Shown here: positions 1 through 8,900 of the stretch, in pieces
How positions within the stretch are numbered: the first letter of the stretch is position 1
How the letters are laid out: the number at the start of each line of letters is the position of its first letter
NCBI RefSeq assembly: GCF_002163855.1
Contig: NZ_CP019332.1
Coordinates: forward strand, 1,901,145-1,965,144
Reading direction: 5' to 3'
Length of the DNA stretch: 64,000 nucleotides
Source: Winogradskyella sp. PC-19
Lineage (GTDB): Bacteria; Bacteroidota; Bacteroidia; Flavobacteriales; Flavobacteriaceae
Program-made: the position numbers and the translations under genes
The notes under the pieces: generated by a model
The model's database searches: none
Seen by the model: only the letters and a program-made list of their open reading frames with translations
Told to the model about the DNA's origin: nothing

Positions 1-594
1 TACTTTGGCTCCGCCAAGTACAGCTAAGACAGGTTTTTCGCCATTGTCCATTACTTTTTTAATGCTCTCAATCTCTTTTGCTAAAAGGAAACCAAAACAC
101 TTGTTTTCTGGAAAAAAGTCAGCAACTATAGTAGTTGAAGCGTGTGCACGATGCGCTGTACCAAATGCATCATTAACATATATATCTCCTAATCTTGAAA
201 GTTTTTCTGCAAAATCTCTGTCACCTGATGTTTCTTCAGGATGGAAACGAAGATTTTCTAATAACAAAACGGTTCCTGGCTTTAAATTCTTTGCCAATTC
301 TTCAACTTCTGCACCGACACAATCTTTGGCTATAATCAATTCTACACCAACAATATCTTCTATAGCGTTCTCTAAATGACGAAGTGAATACTTATCCTCA
401 ACACCTTTTGGTCGACCTAAGTGGGACATCAATACGCAACTTCCACCATCTTCTAAAACTTTGATGATTGTAGTTTTTGCAGATTGAATTCTTGTTGCAT
501 CAGTAACATTAAAATTCTCATCTAAGGGCACATTAAAATCCACGCGGATTAAAGCTTTTTTATCTTTAAAATTGAAGTCGTTTATAGTTTTCAT
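1..594 (-). CDS. pgk: Phosphoglycerate kinase, N-terminal 198 residues (cut by window edge)
   Basis: Glycolytic and gluconeogenic kinase that transfers phosphate between 1,3-bisphosphoglycerate and ADP in the cytoplasm. The reverse strand reads from an ATG at 594 into the window edge without a stop, so the C-terminal ATP-binding half lies outside. Family signatures of the N-terminal substrate domain are all visible: RVDFNVPL (17-24), SHLGRP (57-62), ENLRFHPEE (113-121), NDAFGTAHR (141-149) and LGGAKV at the edge. It is transcribed divergently from holB, with a promoter-like sequence between them. Identification is secure; only completeness is unknown. Confidence 0.97.
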   Translation of the reverse strand, partial: MKTINDFNFKDKKALIRVDFNVPLDENFNVTDATRIQSAKTTIIKVLEDGGSCVLMSHLGRPKGVEDKYSLRHLENAIEDIVGVELIIAKDCVGAEVEELAKNLKPGTVLLLENLRFHPEETSGDRDFAEKLSRLGDIYVNDAFGTAHRAHASTTIVADFFPENKCFGFLLAKEIESIKKVMDNGEKPVLAVLGGAKV

Positions 595-613
595 TGGTGT
601 TAAATTTATTAAA

Positions 614-645
614 CAAATATAAGGTCATAAAACGCATTTGACAAG
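614..645 (-). promoter_or_regulatory. Probable pgk promoter (Bacteroidota type)
   Basis: On the minus strand TATATTTG (614-621) matches the Bacteroidota -7 consensus TAnnTTTG. A CTTG lies about 20 nt upstream at the -33 position. It sits 20 nt before the pgk ATG. Only one of the two elements is a perfect match. Confidence 0.5.
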
Positions 646-706
646 ACGCCAACTTTAAGTTATTTCCAAAGTTTTTAAACGCCAAAATAATGCATAGATT
701 TGCTTT

Positions 707-1870
707 ATGTTGTTTTCCGAAATTTTAGGTCAAAATCATATCAAGTCTCACTTAACAAAAAGTGCAGACGCGGGTCGTATTCCGCATGCACAATTGTTTG
801 TTGGCCCAGAAGGTTCGGGTACTTTACCGATGGCAATTGCCTATGCACAGTATATTTTGTGTAGTAATACAAATTCTGAAAACACAGAAGGCAATCAAGC
901 TTGTAACCTTAAGTTTAAAAATCTGTCTCATCCGGATTTACATTTTGCATTTCCAGTAACCACTAATGACAAGGTAAAACGCCATCCTGTATCTAGTCAT
1001 TTTTTAGAAGAGTGGCGACAACTTATTGACCAACAACCTTATGGTAATTTGTTTGATTGGTACAAAATGTTAGGTGTGGATAATAAGCAGGGGCAAATTG
1101 GTGTAGACGAAGCTTTGGATATTGTAAAATCCTTAAGTCTAAAATCGTATGAAGGTGGCTACAAAGTAATGCTTATTTGGATGGCTGAAAAGATGAATAC
1201 TGCATCTGCAAATAAGCTTCTAAAACTCATTGAAGAACCACCTGAAAAAACTGTTTTTATTCTTATTGCTGAAGACGAAGAACAAATTATAAGCACTATT
1301 AGGTCACGCTGTCAAGTTTTACACTTTCCGCGTTTACCGGAAGTTATTATTGCAGAATCATTAGTCAAAAAATATAATATCGACCAGGCTATTGCTAATA
1401 AAATAGCGCAGCAATCCAACGGAAATTTTAATAAAGCTTGTGACCTTATTTATCAAGATAGTGAAGATATTCAGTTTGAAAAATGGTTTATTGCTTGGGT
1501 ACGTTCTGCCTTTAAGGCCAAAGGAAATAAGTCAGCAATTAGAGAGTTAATTGCTTGGTCTGAGGATATCGCAAAAACTGGTCGTGAAACACAAAAGCAG
1601 TTTTTACATTTTTGCATTAATTACTTTAGACAAGCCTTATTACTAAATTATAAAGCAAACGAATTGGTATATCTAGAGCCAAAATCGGAAAGTTTTAAGC
1701 TAGAAAAATTTGCACCTTTTGTGCACGATGCTAATATCATGGATATTACCAAAGAGCTTCAAGATGCTATTTATCATATTGAACGTAACGGAAACTCAAA
1801 GATTATTTTAACGGATTTATCTATAAAACTCACAAGATTATTACACAAAAAAAGTCAGGCAAATGCCTGA
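707..1870 (+). CDS. holB: DNA polymerase III subunit delta prime
   Basis: Clamp-loader subunit of the replicative polymerase, cytoplasmic; 387 residues. The AAA-type N-terminal region shows IPHAQLFVGPEGSGT (about 25-39). The Walker A lysine is replaced by threonine, as expected for delta prime, which does not hydrolyse ATP. HPD (75-77) follows the region where family members carry a zinc module; here it is degenerate, with few cysteines. ANKLLKLIEEPPE and the STIRSRCQ segment match the sensor and SRC regions of clamp loaders. A TAGATTTG box (695-702) lies just before the ATG at 707. It is transcribed alone, divergent from pgk and convergent with the OmpH-like gene. Confidence 0.92.
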   Translation: MLFSEILGQNHIKSHLTKSADAGRIPHAQLFVGPEGSGTLPMAIAYAQYILCSNTNSENTEGNQACNLKFKNLSHPDLHFAFPVTTNDKVKRHPVSSHFLEEWRQLIDQQPYGNLFDWYKMLGVDNKQGQIGVDEALDIVKSLSLKSYEGGYKVMLIWMAEKMNTASANKLLKLIEEPPEKTVFILIAEDEEQIISTIRSRCQVLHFPRLPEVIIAESLVKKYNIDQAIANKIAQQSNGNFNKACDLIYQDSEDIQFEKWFIAWVRSAFKAKGNKSAIRELIAWSEDIAKTGRETQKQFLHFCINYFRQALLLNYKANELVYLEPKSESFKLEKFAPFVHDANIMDITKELQDAIYHIERNGNSKIILTDLSIKLTRLLHKKSQANA

Positions 1871-1901
1871 CTTTTAAATTATTAAGTTAAAATAAATTAT
1901 T

Positions 1902-2441
1902 TTATTTCTCTTCCTCTGTACTTTCTTCTTCGGTATTGTACTCAGCGTTTAAAGCATCTGTAATTGTTTTAGTTAAATCACTCGCTTCTTCTCCATATAT
2001 AACACTTCCTGCTTCATTTTGGCCAAATATATATGCGTAACCATTAGTCTTTCCATAATCTTTTACAAAAGCATTCATCTTTTTTACAACAGAGTCCATT
2101 TCTTTATTGAAGCCAATCTGAAGAACTTGCTGGTCTTTCTGAAATTGTTGAGTTAATATCTGATTTCTTTGACCTAACTCGTTATATTTTTCTTGAGCCT
2201 TTTTTTGTGACATTCTAGACTGCGCTAATTGAAATGCTTTTACCTCTACCTGAAACTCATTCTCGATACTATCCATTCTTCTCTGAAAAACTTCGTTACG
2301 TATTTTATAAGTTGCTTCAATATCTTTTTTCATCTGGAATTCGTTAAGAACATCTCCGTTATTTACGAAGCCTGTTTTTTTCTGCTCTTGGCAAGATGAA
2401 AATAGAATAGCTATGATTAATAATTTGAATACAGATTTCAT
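1902..2441 (-). CDS. OmpH/Skp-like lipoprotein
   Basis: 179-residue lipoprotein: a short hydrophobic signal ends in the lipobox LFSSC with Cys17 as the probable lipidated residue. The centre is helical and charged (about 45-130, rich in E, Q, K and R), which fits the coiled-coil arms of the OmpH/Skp periplasmic chaperone family. The end contains the YIFGQNEAGSVIYG-like segment seen in Bacteroidota OmpH proteins, followed by an acidic tail. Skp-type proteins escort outer-membrane proteins through the periplasm; lipid anchoring is unusual for classical Skp but frequent in Bacteroidota paralogues. It lies last after mnmG and the methyltransferase, separated by a 220-bp gap, so it may have its own promoter. 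Confidence 0.75.
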   Translation of the reverse strand: MKSVFKLLIIAILFSSCQEQKKTGFVNNGDVLNEFQMKKDIEATYKIRNEVFQRRMDSIENEFQVEVKAFQLAQSRMSQKKAQEKYNELGQRNQILTQQFQKDQQVLQIGFNKEMDSVVKKMNAFVKDYGKTNGYAYIFGQNEAGSVIYGEEASDLTKTITDALNAEYNTEEESTEEEK

Positions 2442-2665
2442 ATGTTTTTATTTTTAGTTTAAATTTTGGTAAATGTATAAAAGTTGATTGATAATCAATA
2501 TTAAATATCAATTATTGACCTATTCTATTCCTAATAACTATTTTGATAATTTTTTTCTATCGAAATCGACTTCAAATTATAGGGCTTTCTACTTCTTTTT
2601 TTGTCTAGCATATATAGCTTAAGCTGTATGTGCTAAAACTGCCTTAAATCGCTTCGTTTTGTGTT

Positions 2666-3517
2666 TTAACTCTTTTTAAAGACATAAATTAAAGAAGAAT
2701 ACTCGCTAGAGCGTTTTGCTTTAAGATTAGAACGTAATCCAATCCAAAAAGCTTTAAATGGATTCATAAAACCATTTTTATATTTCTCAGAAAGTAAACT
2801 CACATAGAACGCATCGAACAACATTGGTTTTGTAATAACAAGATTGAAGCTGTGTTTTTGAAATAACATTTTGATTCCTTTTTGAGAAAAATGCCAAAGG
2901 TGTCTTGGAACATCGTAAGCTGCCCAAAATGATTTATAATGTTTAGCGTCATAACTTTTGTGATTTGGTACAGCTATAACTAATCTTCCTTCTGGTTTTA
3001 ATAAATGATTAAATATCTTAATATGATCATCTAAATTTGGAAGATGTTCCAACACATGCCAAAGCGTAATCACATCAAAACTGTTGGCCTTTAAGTTTTT
3101 TAAATGTTCGATTTTGTAAACAACATTATTGTTTTTTTTATTTGCAATGTTTCTTGCTTTTTCATCAGGCTCAATTCCGGTGATTTTCCAATTGCTACGA
3201 CTTGCTGTTTCTAAAAAATCTCCTGTTCCGCAACCAATGTCCAAAAGGTTTTTGTTTTGAGCTTTAAAAGAATTAATTAAACCCACTTTCTTTTTTAAAG
3301 CTCTTTTTCTAACCAGATGATAAACTTGTTCTAATAAATTTCTTTTTGAATCCGTGTGCGAAATATAATCCTCACTTTTATAATATGCGTCTAAATTTTC
3401 AGGAGCCGGTTGAGGAGAAGTTTCTAATATGTCTTCAAACTGATTGTATATCAAATCGAATGTTTCGTTTGAAACAGAGTAATCTTTTACGGTAAGAATT
3501 TGGTTGTTATCTTTCAT
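2666..3517 (-). CDS. Class I SAM-dependent methyltransferase (substrate unknown)
   Basis: About 283 residues. Motif I LLDIGCGTGDFLE and the acidic post-I segment GIEPDE mark an S-adenosylmethionine-binding Rossmann fold, with FDVITLWHVLEHLPN as motif II and LVIAVPNH following. The whole resembles the Methyltransf_23/UbiE-like group common in surface-polysaccharide or lipid modification, but the substrate cannot be read from sequence. The reading frame can be extended to a TTG at 3526; the ATG at 3517 is the better start. It lies directly downstream of mnmG, separated by a parS-like site, and is probably co-transcribed with it. Confidence 0.85.
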   Translation of the reverse strand: MKDNNQILTVKDYSVSNETFDLIYNQFEDILETSPQPAPENLDAYYKSEDYISHTDSKRNLLEQVYHLVRKRALKKKVGLINSFKAQNKNLLDIGCGTGDFLETASRSNWKITGIEPDEKARNIANKKNNNVVYKIEHLKNLKANSFDVITLWHVLEHLPNLDDHIKIFNHLLKPEGRLVIAVPNHKSYDAKHYKSFWAAYDVPRHLWHFSQKGIKMLFQKHSFNLVITKPMLFDAFYVSLLSEKYKNGFMNPFKAFWIGLRSNLKAKRSSEYSSLIYVFKKS

Positions 3518-3573
3518 TTGAAACAAAAATCTATATCCAGTTCAGAACAAGAAGTATTTATGTTTACATGATA

Positions 3574-3589
3574 TGTTCCACGTGGAACA
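3574..3589. promoter_or_regulatory. parS-like palindrome, site 1
   Basis: TGTTCCACGTGGAACA is a perfect 16-bp palindrome (18 bp with the flanking A and T) lying 8 bp beyond the mnmG stop codon. It closely matches the widely conserved ParB-binding site, consensus TGTTNCACGTGAAACA. The same 16-mer recurs at 5485-5500 on the other side of mnmG. Confidence 0.8.
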
Positions 3590-3597
3590 TCATTATA

Positions 3598-5469
3598 TTA
3601 TCGTCCTAAATACACTAACAAAACAGAAATATCCGCAGGTGAAACACCACTAATTCTTGATGCTTGTGAAACAGTTACTGGCTGAATATCGCTTAATTTT
3701 CCTCTTGCCTCTAAACTCATAGATTGTAATTTTGAGTAGTCAAAACCCTTAGGGATTTTTACATTTTCTAATCTCTGAAGTTTATCCGCATTACTCTTTT
3801 CTTTTTCAATATATCCAGCATACTTAACCTGAATCTCTGCTTGTTCTAGGATTTCAGTATCTAAGTTATTTTCTAAAATGTATGAGTTCACAGAGGCAAC
3901 TTTTCGCATATCAGACATGCTGATTTGAGGTCTTGCAAACAACTTAAACATCTTGTCCTTTTGCCTTACTTGAGCTGAGTTCTTGGCCTCTAAAATTGGA
4001 TTTATTTCTTTTGGCTCTACGCTGGTATCTTTAAAGAACTGAACGAAATTATCAGATTTACTCTGCTTTTCTTCCATTCTTCTCAGGCGTTGCTCTGAAG
4101 CTAGACCCAATTCGTAGCCTCTTGGCGTCAATCTAAAATCGGCATTGTCTTGCCTTAAAAGCGTTCGGTATTCTGCTCGAGAAGTAAACATGCGATAAGG
4201 CTCCTCTGTACCTTTGGTAATTAAATCATCTATTAAAACCCCTATATAAGCTTCATCTCTTCTAAGGGTAAAAGCTTCTTTCTCTTGTACTTGTAAACTA
4301 GCATTTATTCCAGCCATTAGCCCTTGAGAAGCTGCTTCTTCGTAACCCGTAGTTCCATTAATTTGTCCAGCGAAAAATAAACCATCGACTAACTTAGTTT
4401 CTAGTGTATGTTTTAATTGGGTTGGTGGAAAATAGTCATACTCAATAGCATAGCCTGGTCTGAAAAATTTCACATTCTCAAAACCGACTACAGAACGTAA
4501 TGCTTTAAACTGAACATCTTCGGGTAGCGATGTAGAGAATCCATTGACATAAACTTCGCAGGTATTCCAGCCTTCAGGTTCTACAAATAATTGGTGTCTG
4601 TCTTTGTCTGCAAATCGGTTAATCTTATCCTCTATTGATGGACAATATCTTGGGCCTACACTTTTAATTCTTCCATTAAACATCGGCGACCTATCAAAAC
4701 CTTCTTTTAATAAATCGTGTACTTCTTGACTGGTATAAGTCATGTGACAAGAACGTTGATTTTTTAAAGGTTGAGTTGTATCCAAATAAGAAAATTTATC
4801 CGGGTTTTCATCTCCTGGTTGCTCTGTCATTTTAGAATAATCTAAAGATCTTCCATCAACACGTGGTGGCGTTCCTGTTTTCATTCTACCTGAATCAAAG
4901 CCGAAATCTAGTAACTGCTCTGTTATTCCTGTTGCTGCTCTTTCTCCTGCTCTTCCTCCTCCAAAGTTCTTTTCTCCAATATGGATTAGCCCATTAAGAA
5001 ATGTTCCGTTAGTAAGTACTACTGATTTTGCTTTTACTTCAATTCCAAGAGATGTTTTTACGCCTTCGACTTTACCGTTATTAACTATCAATCCAGAAAC
5101 CATTTCTTGATAAAAATCTAAATTTCTAGTGTTTTCAAGGAGTATTCTCCAATCCTCAGCAAAACGCATTCTATCGCTCTGAACTCTTGGACTCCACATA
5201 GCAGGTCCTTTAGATTTGTTTAGCATCTTAAACTGTATTGCAGATGTGTCTGAAACGATTCCGCTATAACCACCTAAAGCGTCAATCTCTCTAACGATTT
5301 GTCCTTTTGCAATTCCACCCATAGCAGGGTTACAAGACATCTGCGCAATGTTTTGAAGATTCATCGTAATTAACAATGTTTTGCTGCCCATATTGGCAGC
5401 TGCAGCTGCAGCTTCGCTACCAGCATGACCGGCACCAACAACTATAACATCATAAACCTCGTTAAACAT
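3598..5469 (-). CDS. mnmG: tRNA uridine-5-carboxymethylaminomethyl modification enzyme MnmG (GidA)
   Basis: FAD-dependent subunit that, with the GTPase MnmE, installs the cmnm5 group on the wobble uridine of several tRNAs. At 623 residues it is full length (E. coli about 629). VVGAGHAGSEA gives the FAD-binding GxGxxG at 12-17. SCNPAMGGIAKG and RYCPSIEDK carry the conserved cysteines, and PGYAIEYDYF and GLFFAGQINGTTGYEEAA are family signatures. The C-terminal helical domain ends in ISGVSPADISVLLVYLGR. ybeY lies upstream and a methyltransferase downstream. A TATATTTG box (5527-5534, minus strand) may give it its own promoter, which would put the parS site in its 5' leader. Confidence 0.97.
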   Translation of the reverse strand: MFNEVYDVIVVGAGHAGSEAAAAAANMGSKTLLITMNLQNIAQMSCNPAMGGIAKGQIVREIDALGGYSGIVSDTSAIQFKMLNKSKGPAMWSPRVQSDRMRFAEDWRILLENTRNLDFYQEMVSGLIVNNGKVEGVKTSLGIEVKAKSVVLTNGTFLNGLIHIGEKNFGGGRAGERAATGITEQLLDFGFDSGRMKTGTPPRVDGRSLDYSKMTEQPGDENPDKFSYLDTTQPLKNQRSCHMTYTSQEVHDLLKEGFDRSPMFNGRIKSVGPRYCPSIEDKINRFADKDRHQLFVEPEGWNTCEVYVNGFSTSLPEDVQFKALRSVVGFENVKFFRPGYAIEYDYFPPTQLKHTLETKLVDGLFFAGQINGTTGYEEAASQGLMAGINASLQVQEKEAFTLRRDEAYIGVLIDDLITKGTEEPYRMFTSRAEYRTLLRQDNADFRLTPRGYELGLASEQRLRRMEEKQSKSDNFVQFFKDTSVEPKEINPILEAKNSAQVRQKDKMFKLFARPQISMSDMRKVASVNSYILENNLDTEILEQAEIQVKYAGYIEKEKSNADKLQRLENVKIPKGFDYSKLQSMSLEARGKLSDIQPVTVSQASRISGVSPADISVLLVYLGR

Positions 5470-5484
5470 AATCTATATTCTTAT

Positions 5485-5500
5485 TGTTCCACGTGGAACA
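5485..5500. promoter_or_regulatory. parS-like palindrome, site 2
   Basis: Second exact copy of TGTTCCACGTGGAACA, 15 bp upstream of the mnmG start codon. Two identical 16-bp palindromes flanking one gene are very unlikely by chance in AT-rich DNA. I read them as ParB centromere sites rather than gene-specific operators. Confidence 0.8.
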
Positions 5501-5551
5501 TTATTGTGATTAAAATTTTCAGTTTGCAAATATACGCTGAAAATGTGGATA

Positions 5552-5962
5552 TTATATACGCTTAGATAAGTAGTAATCTTCTTTTGAGCGCATCTCTTTA
5601 GCATCGTCTTCAGACTTATCTTTATAGCCACAATAATGCAAAACACCATGTGCCATAACTCTAGAAAGCTCTTCGGAAAAAACTACTTCAAAATCATTTG
5701 CATTGTCTCTAACTCTATCTACAGAGATATAAATATCTCCATGTAGTTCTTTTCCTACGGAGTAATCAAAACTTATTATATCCGTAAGCGTGTCGTGGTT
5801 TAAAAAATTTACATTGATTTTATGTAAATAGTCATCTGAACAGAAGATATAATTGATTTCGCCTTCCCCACAATTTTCCTCTTTTATTAAATCGGAGATC
5901 CATTGTGAAAAGTTATTTTCGCCTTCAAGTTTAAAGTCAGTTTCGTAATTAAAGCTAATCAT
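5552..5962 (-). CDS. ybeY: Endoribonuclease YbeY (16S rRNA maturation)
   Basis: 136-residue UPF0054 metallo-protein acting in 16S rRNA 3' end maturation and ribosome quality control. DIISFDY and HGDIYIS are the conserved core strands. The metal site reads HGVLHYCGYKD: two histidines are kept and the third ligand position of HxxxHxxxxxH is Asp rather than His, a form I recall from other Bacteroidota YbeY proteins. Its ATG at 5962 overlaps the end of the DUF4175 gene by 8 bp, so translation is probably coupled. mnmG follows 82 bp downstream. Confidence 0.92.
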   Translation of the reverse strand: MISFNYETDFKLEGENNFSQWISDLIKEENCGEGEINYIFCSDDYLHKINVNFLNHDTLTDIISFDYSVGKELHGDIYISVDRVRDNANDFEVVFSEELSRVMAHGVLHYCGYKDKSEDDAKEMRSKEDYYLSKRI

Positions 5963-8900
5963 TTGTACTCTTAAAATAGTCTTGCAGTTTCTTTTTGAAT
6001 TGCGAGCGCAAAGGTAAGGCTTGTCTATTCAATATTTCGGTAGTATTAAAATATTGTTTTGCTGTTGGTATTTGACTGTTTGTTTTGCTATTATATTCTT
6101 TTCTGTTTGTTTTGGATTCACGCTTTTCATCTTCTCCCTGAGTGAATGTAGCATTTTCCATTTTTAACAACTGATGCTGCAAATCCATCATCTTTTGAAG
6201 TGTCTGGTTGGTAAATCCCTTATTGATAAGGTCAAGCTCAACTTCTTCCATTTGCTTTATTAAATCGCCCGCGTTACCTTGACTGCCTTCTTTTCCTATT
6301 TTATCTTGAAGTGCTTGTCTTAACTTTTGTTGTTGCTGATATATTTTATAAAGTTCTCCATTGAACTCTTCGCTACCACCTTCGCCGTAACCATCATTTT
6401 TTTCTCCTTCACCATCTTCATCGCCATTCTTTCCGTTCTTACCATCTTTACCATTTTTCCCTTCTGAACCTTTTCCTTCTTTTCCATTTTCACCTTGGTT
6501 TCCTTCACCCTGTTTTCCTTCTCCTTCTTTACCTCCAGATTCTTGTCCTCCTTTTTCGCCACTCTTTCCTTGTTGACCTTCTTGTCCACTTTCGCCTTCT
6601 TTCTTGCCCTTTTCTCCGTCTTTTCCTTCTTCACCTTCTTTCTCGCCCTTTTCTCCTTTTTCGCCTTCACCAGGCTTTTCTCCCTCTTGCATCTTTTTCA
6701 TGGCTTCTTCCATCTTTTTATTAAGCTCCTCTTGACTCATAATAATATCTGGGAGTTGCATCTCGCCTTCGCCGCCTTGCCCTGGTTGCATATTCATAGA
6801 CATTTCCATATTGTCTAAAATATTACTTAACATGTTTGCTAAAGAGTTTGCTGCTGTGACTGTGTATTGTTGTGAAGACACACCTTGATAAATACGATTT
6901 TCGGTTAATTGACCTAAGCTCTTATCGATGTTGAAATAGACATCGGTTATCTGAGAATTAATCTTTTCTGAAATTTTTGGGTTTCTTAATGAGAGTGCAA
7001 ACAAACTGTCGTCTACATGTTCAAAATGTTCTTTTAGTGTGCTTTGCTTGATAATGAATTTGCCATACTGGTTATGGTTAATATCAATCTCATTAAATCG
7101 TTCCATTAAATCTTCTTGATCAAAAGAGAATAGTACAAGATTATCTAGTATTTGACGTAACATCTCGACATCTTCTTCTATTTTTGGTCCACCGCCACCA
7201 CCAGACATCATAGATTGTTTCATCATCTTGCCAAGTTGCTTCATTTTTTTTGCAGCAGCCTTTTGTTTGTTTTTTGCTTTTTGCATTTCACTTTCTTTTT
7301 GTGGCTCACTTTTCTCGAGACTTTCTTTTGCTTCTTTTTGGTCTTCTTTTATACTTTCTTCCGTAGGTTTATCTCTTTCTATATCTTCAGGTTTTCTGAG
7401 CTTTCTATTTTCACTCATTAACTCATCAATAGCTTTTTGAATTTCTTTAAATTCTTTGTTTAATTTCTCTTGCGCTTCTTTAGTGTTTTCTTTTGGCGAT
7501 TTTTCAGAAAGTTCTTCTTGTTTTTTAGAAATCTCTTCTAATTCTTTTTGAATTTTCTGTTGTTTTTGAGTGACATAAAAACGCTTTGTCAACTCTAAAA
7601 GTTGTTGCATACTGCGTTTCTTGTTTTTATTCTGCTTAGCTAATTCTTCTAGTTTTTGACTGAACTCTTCTTTGTTAATCTTTTCAGTCATTTTTTCTAA
7701 CTCTTCGAGTAATTTCTCATCTTTTTTGAGTTGCTCTTCATTTTCTTTTAAACGTTCTTTAAGATCTTCTTTAAACTCGTCCTTCTCTCCTTTTTCATCT
7801 TTTTCTTTTTGAAATTCTTCTAAATTTTTTTGCAGCTTTTTGTTGAAGTTTTTCATCAACTGCTCTTGCTGTTTTTGACGCTTAAGGAATTCTTCGAATT
7901 TCTTTTTATCATTAAAATTTAAAGCTTCTTTTTCTTTTTGAGTTTTAGAAAGTTCCTCAAGTTTTTTGTCTTGCTCTTCGAGTTTTTCAAACGTTTTACT
8001 TATATTTTTTATAGTCTCGTTTTGCTCGTTAAGTTGCTTTGTTTCTTCTTCGTCTCTAGTGCGTTTGCGATAGCTAAACACGGTACTTTTTACGTTTTTA
8101 AAGTTGTGAATCGCATCGTTATCAAAAACCTCGAAATACAAGTTATAAGCAACGCCGTCTTTGACGTCTAACTGGTCAGGAAATGCACTTACAAATTCAG
8201 AAAAATTAGACTTAGAGATGTTAATTGGAATCACTTTTTTCTGAGTTTCGTTATCTGATGAATAATAGACTAACTGCAACTTACGCAAACCATAATCGTC
8301 ACTTACTTGTCCATAAAAGTAAAGGCTTTGTTGATCTACAGAGTCTTTTTCTACCTTAATATTTAATTCTGGATAGGCGTCTTTTACCACATTAATAGAA
8401 AATGCTAGACTCTCGTAATTGGTAAGATTTTCATTACTTGTATTAATACTATAGCTATAATTTCTGTATAGTCGTTTTGAGGCTTCAAACACTCCTGAGT
8501 CGTTTCTGGTAAATGAAATTGTATCGTTAGAATAAATATTAACGTCAGAGGTTGATTTGGTGTTAATACTCCAGGTAATATTTGTGCCTTCTGGAATGAC
8601 AGCACTGCCTGTACTTTTCAAAATTTCATCACGCTTTTGAGTGTGATTTGGATAGTCCAAAATCATATCAAAACCAACTAATGTTGGCACATTTACAACA
8701 TTTAGCTCATACGCTTTAGACACCACATCGTTAGCTAAGAGAGAAAATGTTATGTCCTCTTTAGGCTGACTGAAGACATATTGAAACTCTCCTGGTATAT
8801 TTTGTTGTAAAAAGTACGTTTGATTCTTGTAATCTATTTGCACTTGGTCAGGAATAATATTACCAACTGTTTTTACGATAAGTGTAAAGTCTTTATTCTC

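Noticed and set aside
5-379. 124-codon plus-strand open frame at the window start
   Set aside because: It is antisense to pgk, whose motifs are unmistakable on the minus strand.
6320-6818. Open frames on both strands inside the DUF4175 repeat tract
   Set aside because: They are by-products of Gly/Lys/Glu codon bias in the real gene; the predicted proteins are lysine- or phenylalanine-rich nonsense with no family features.
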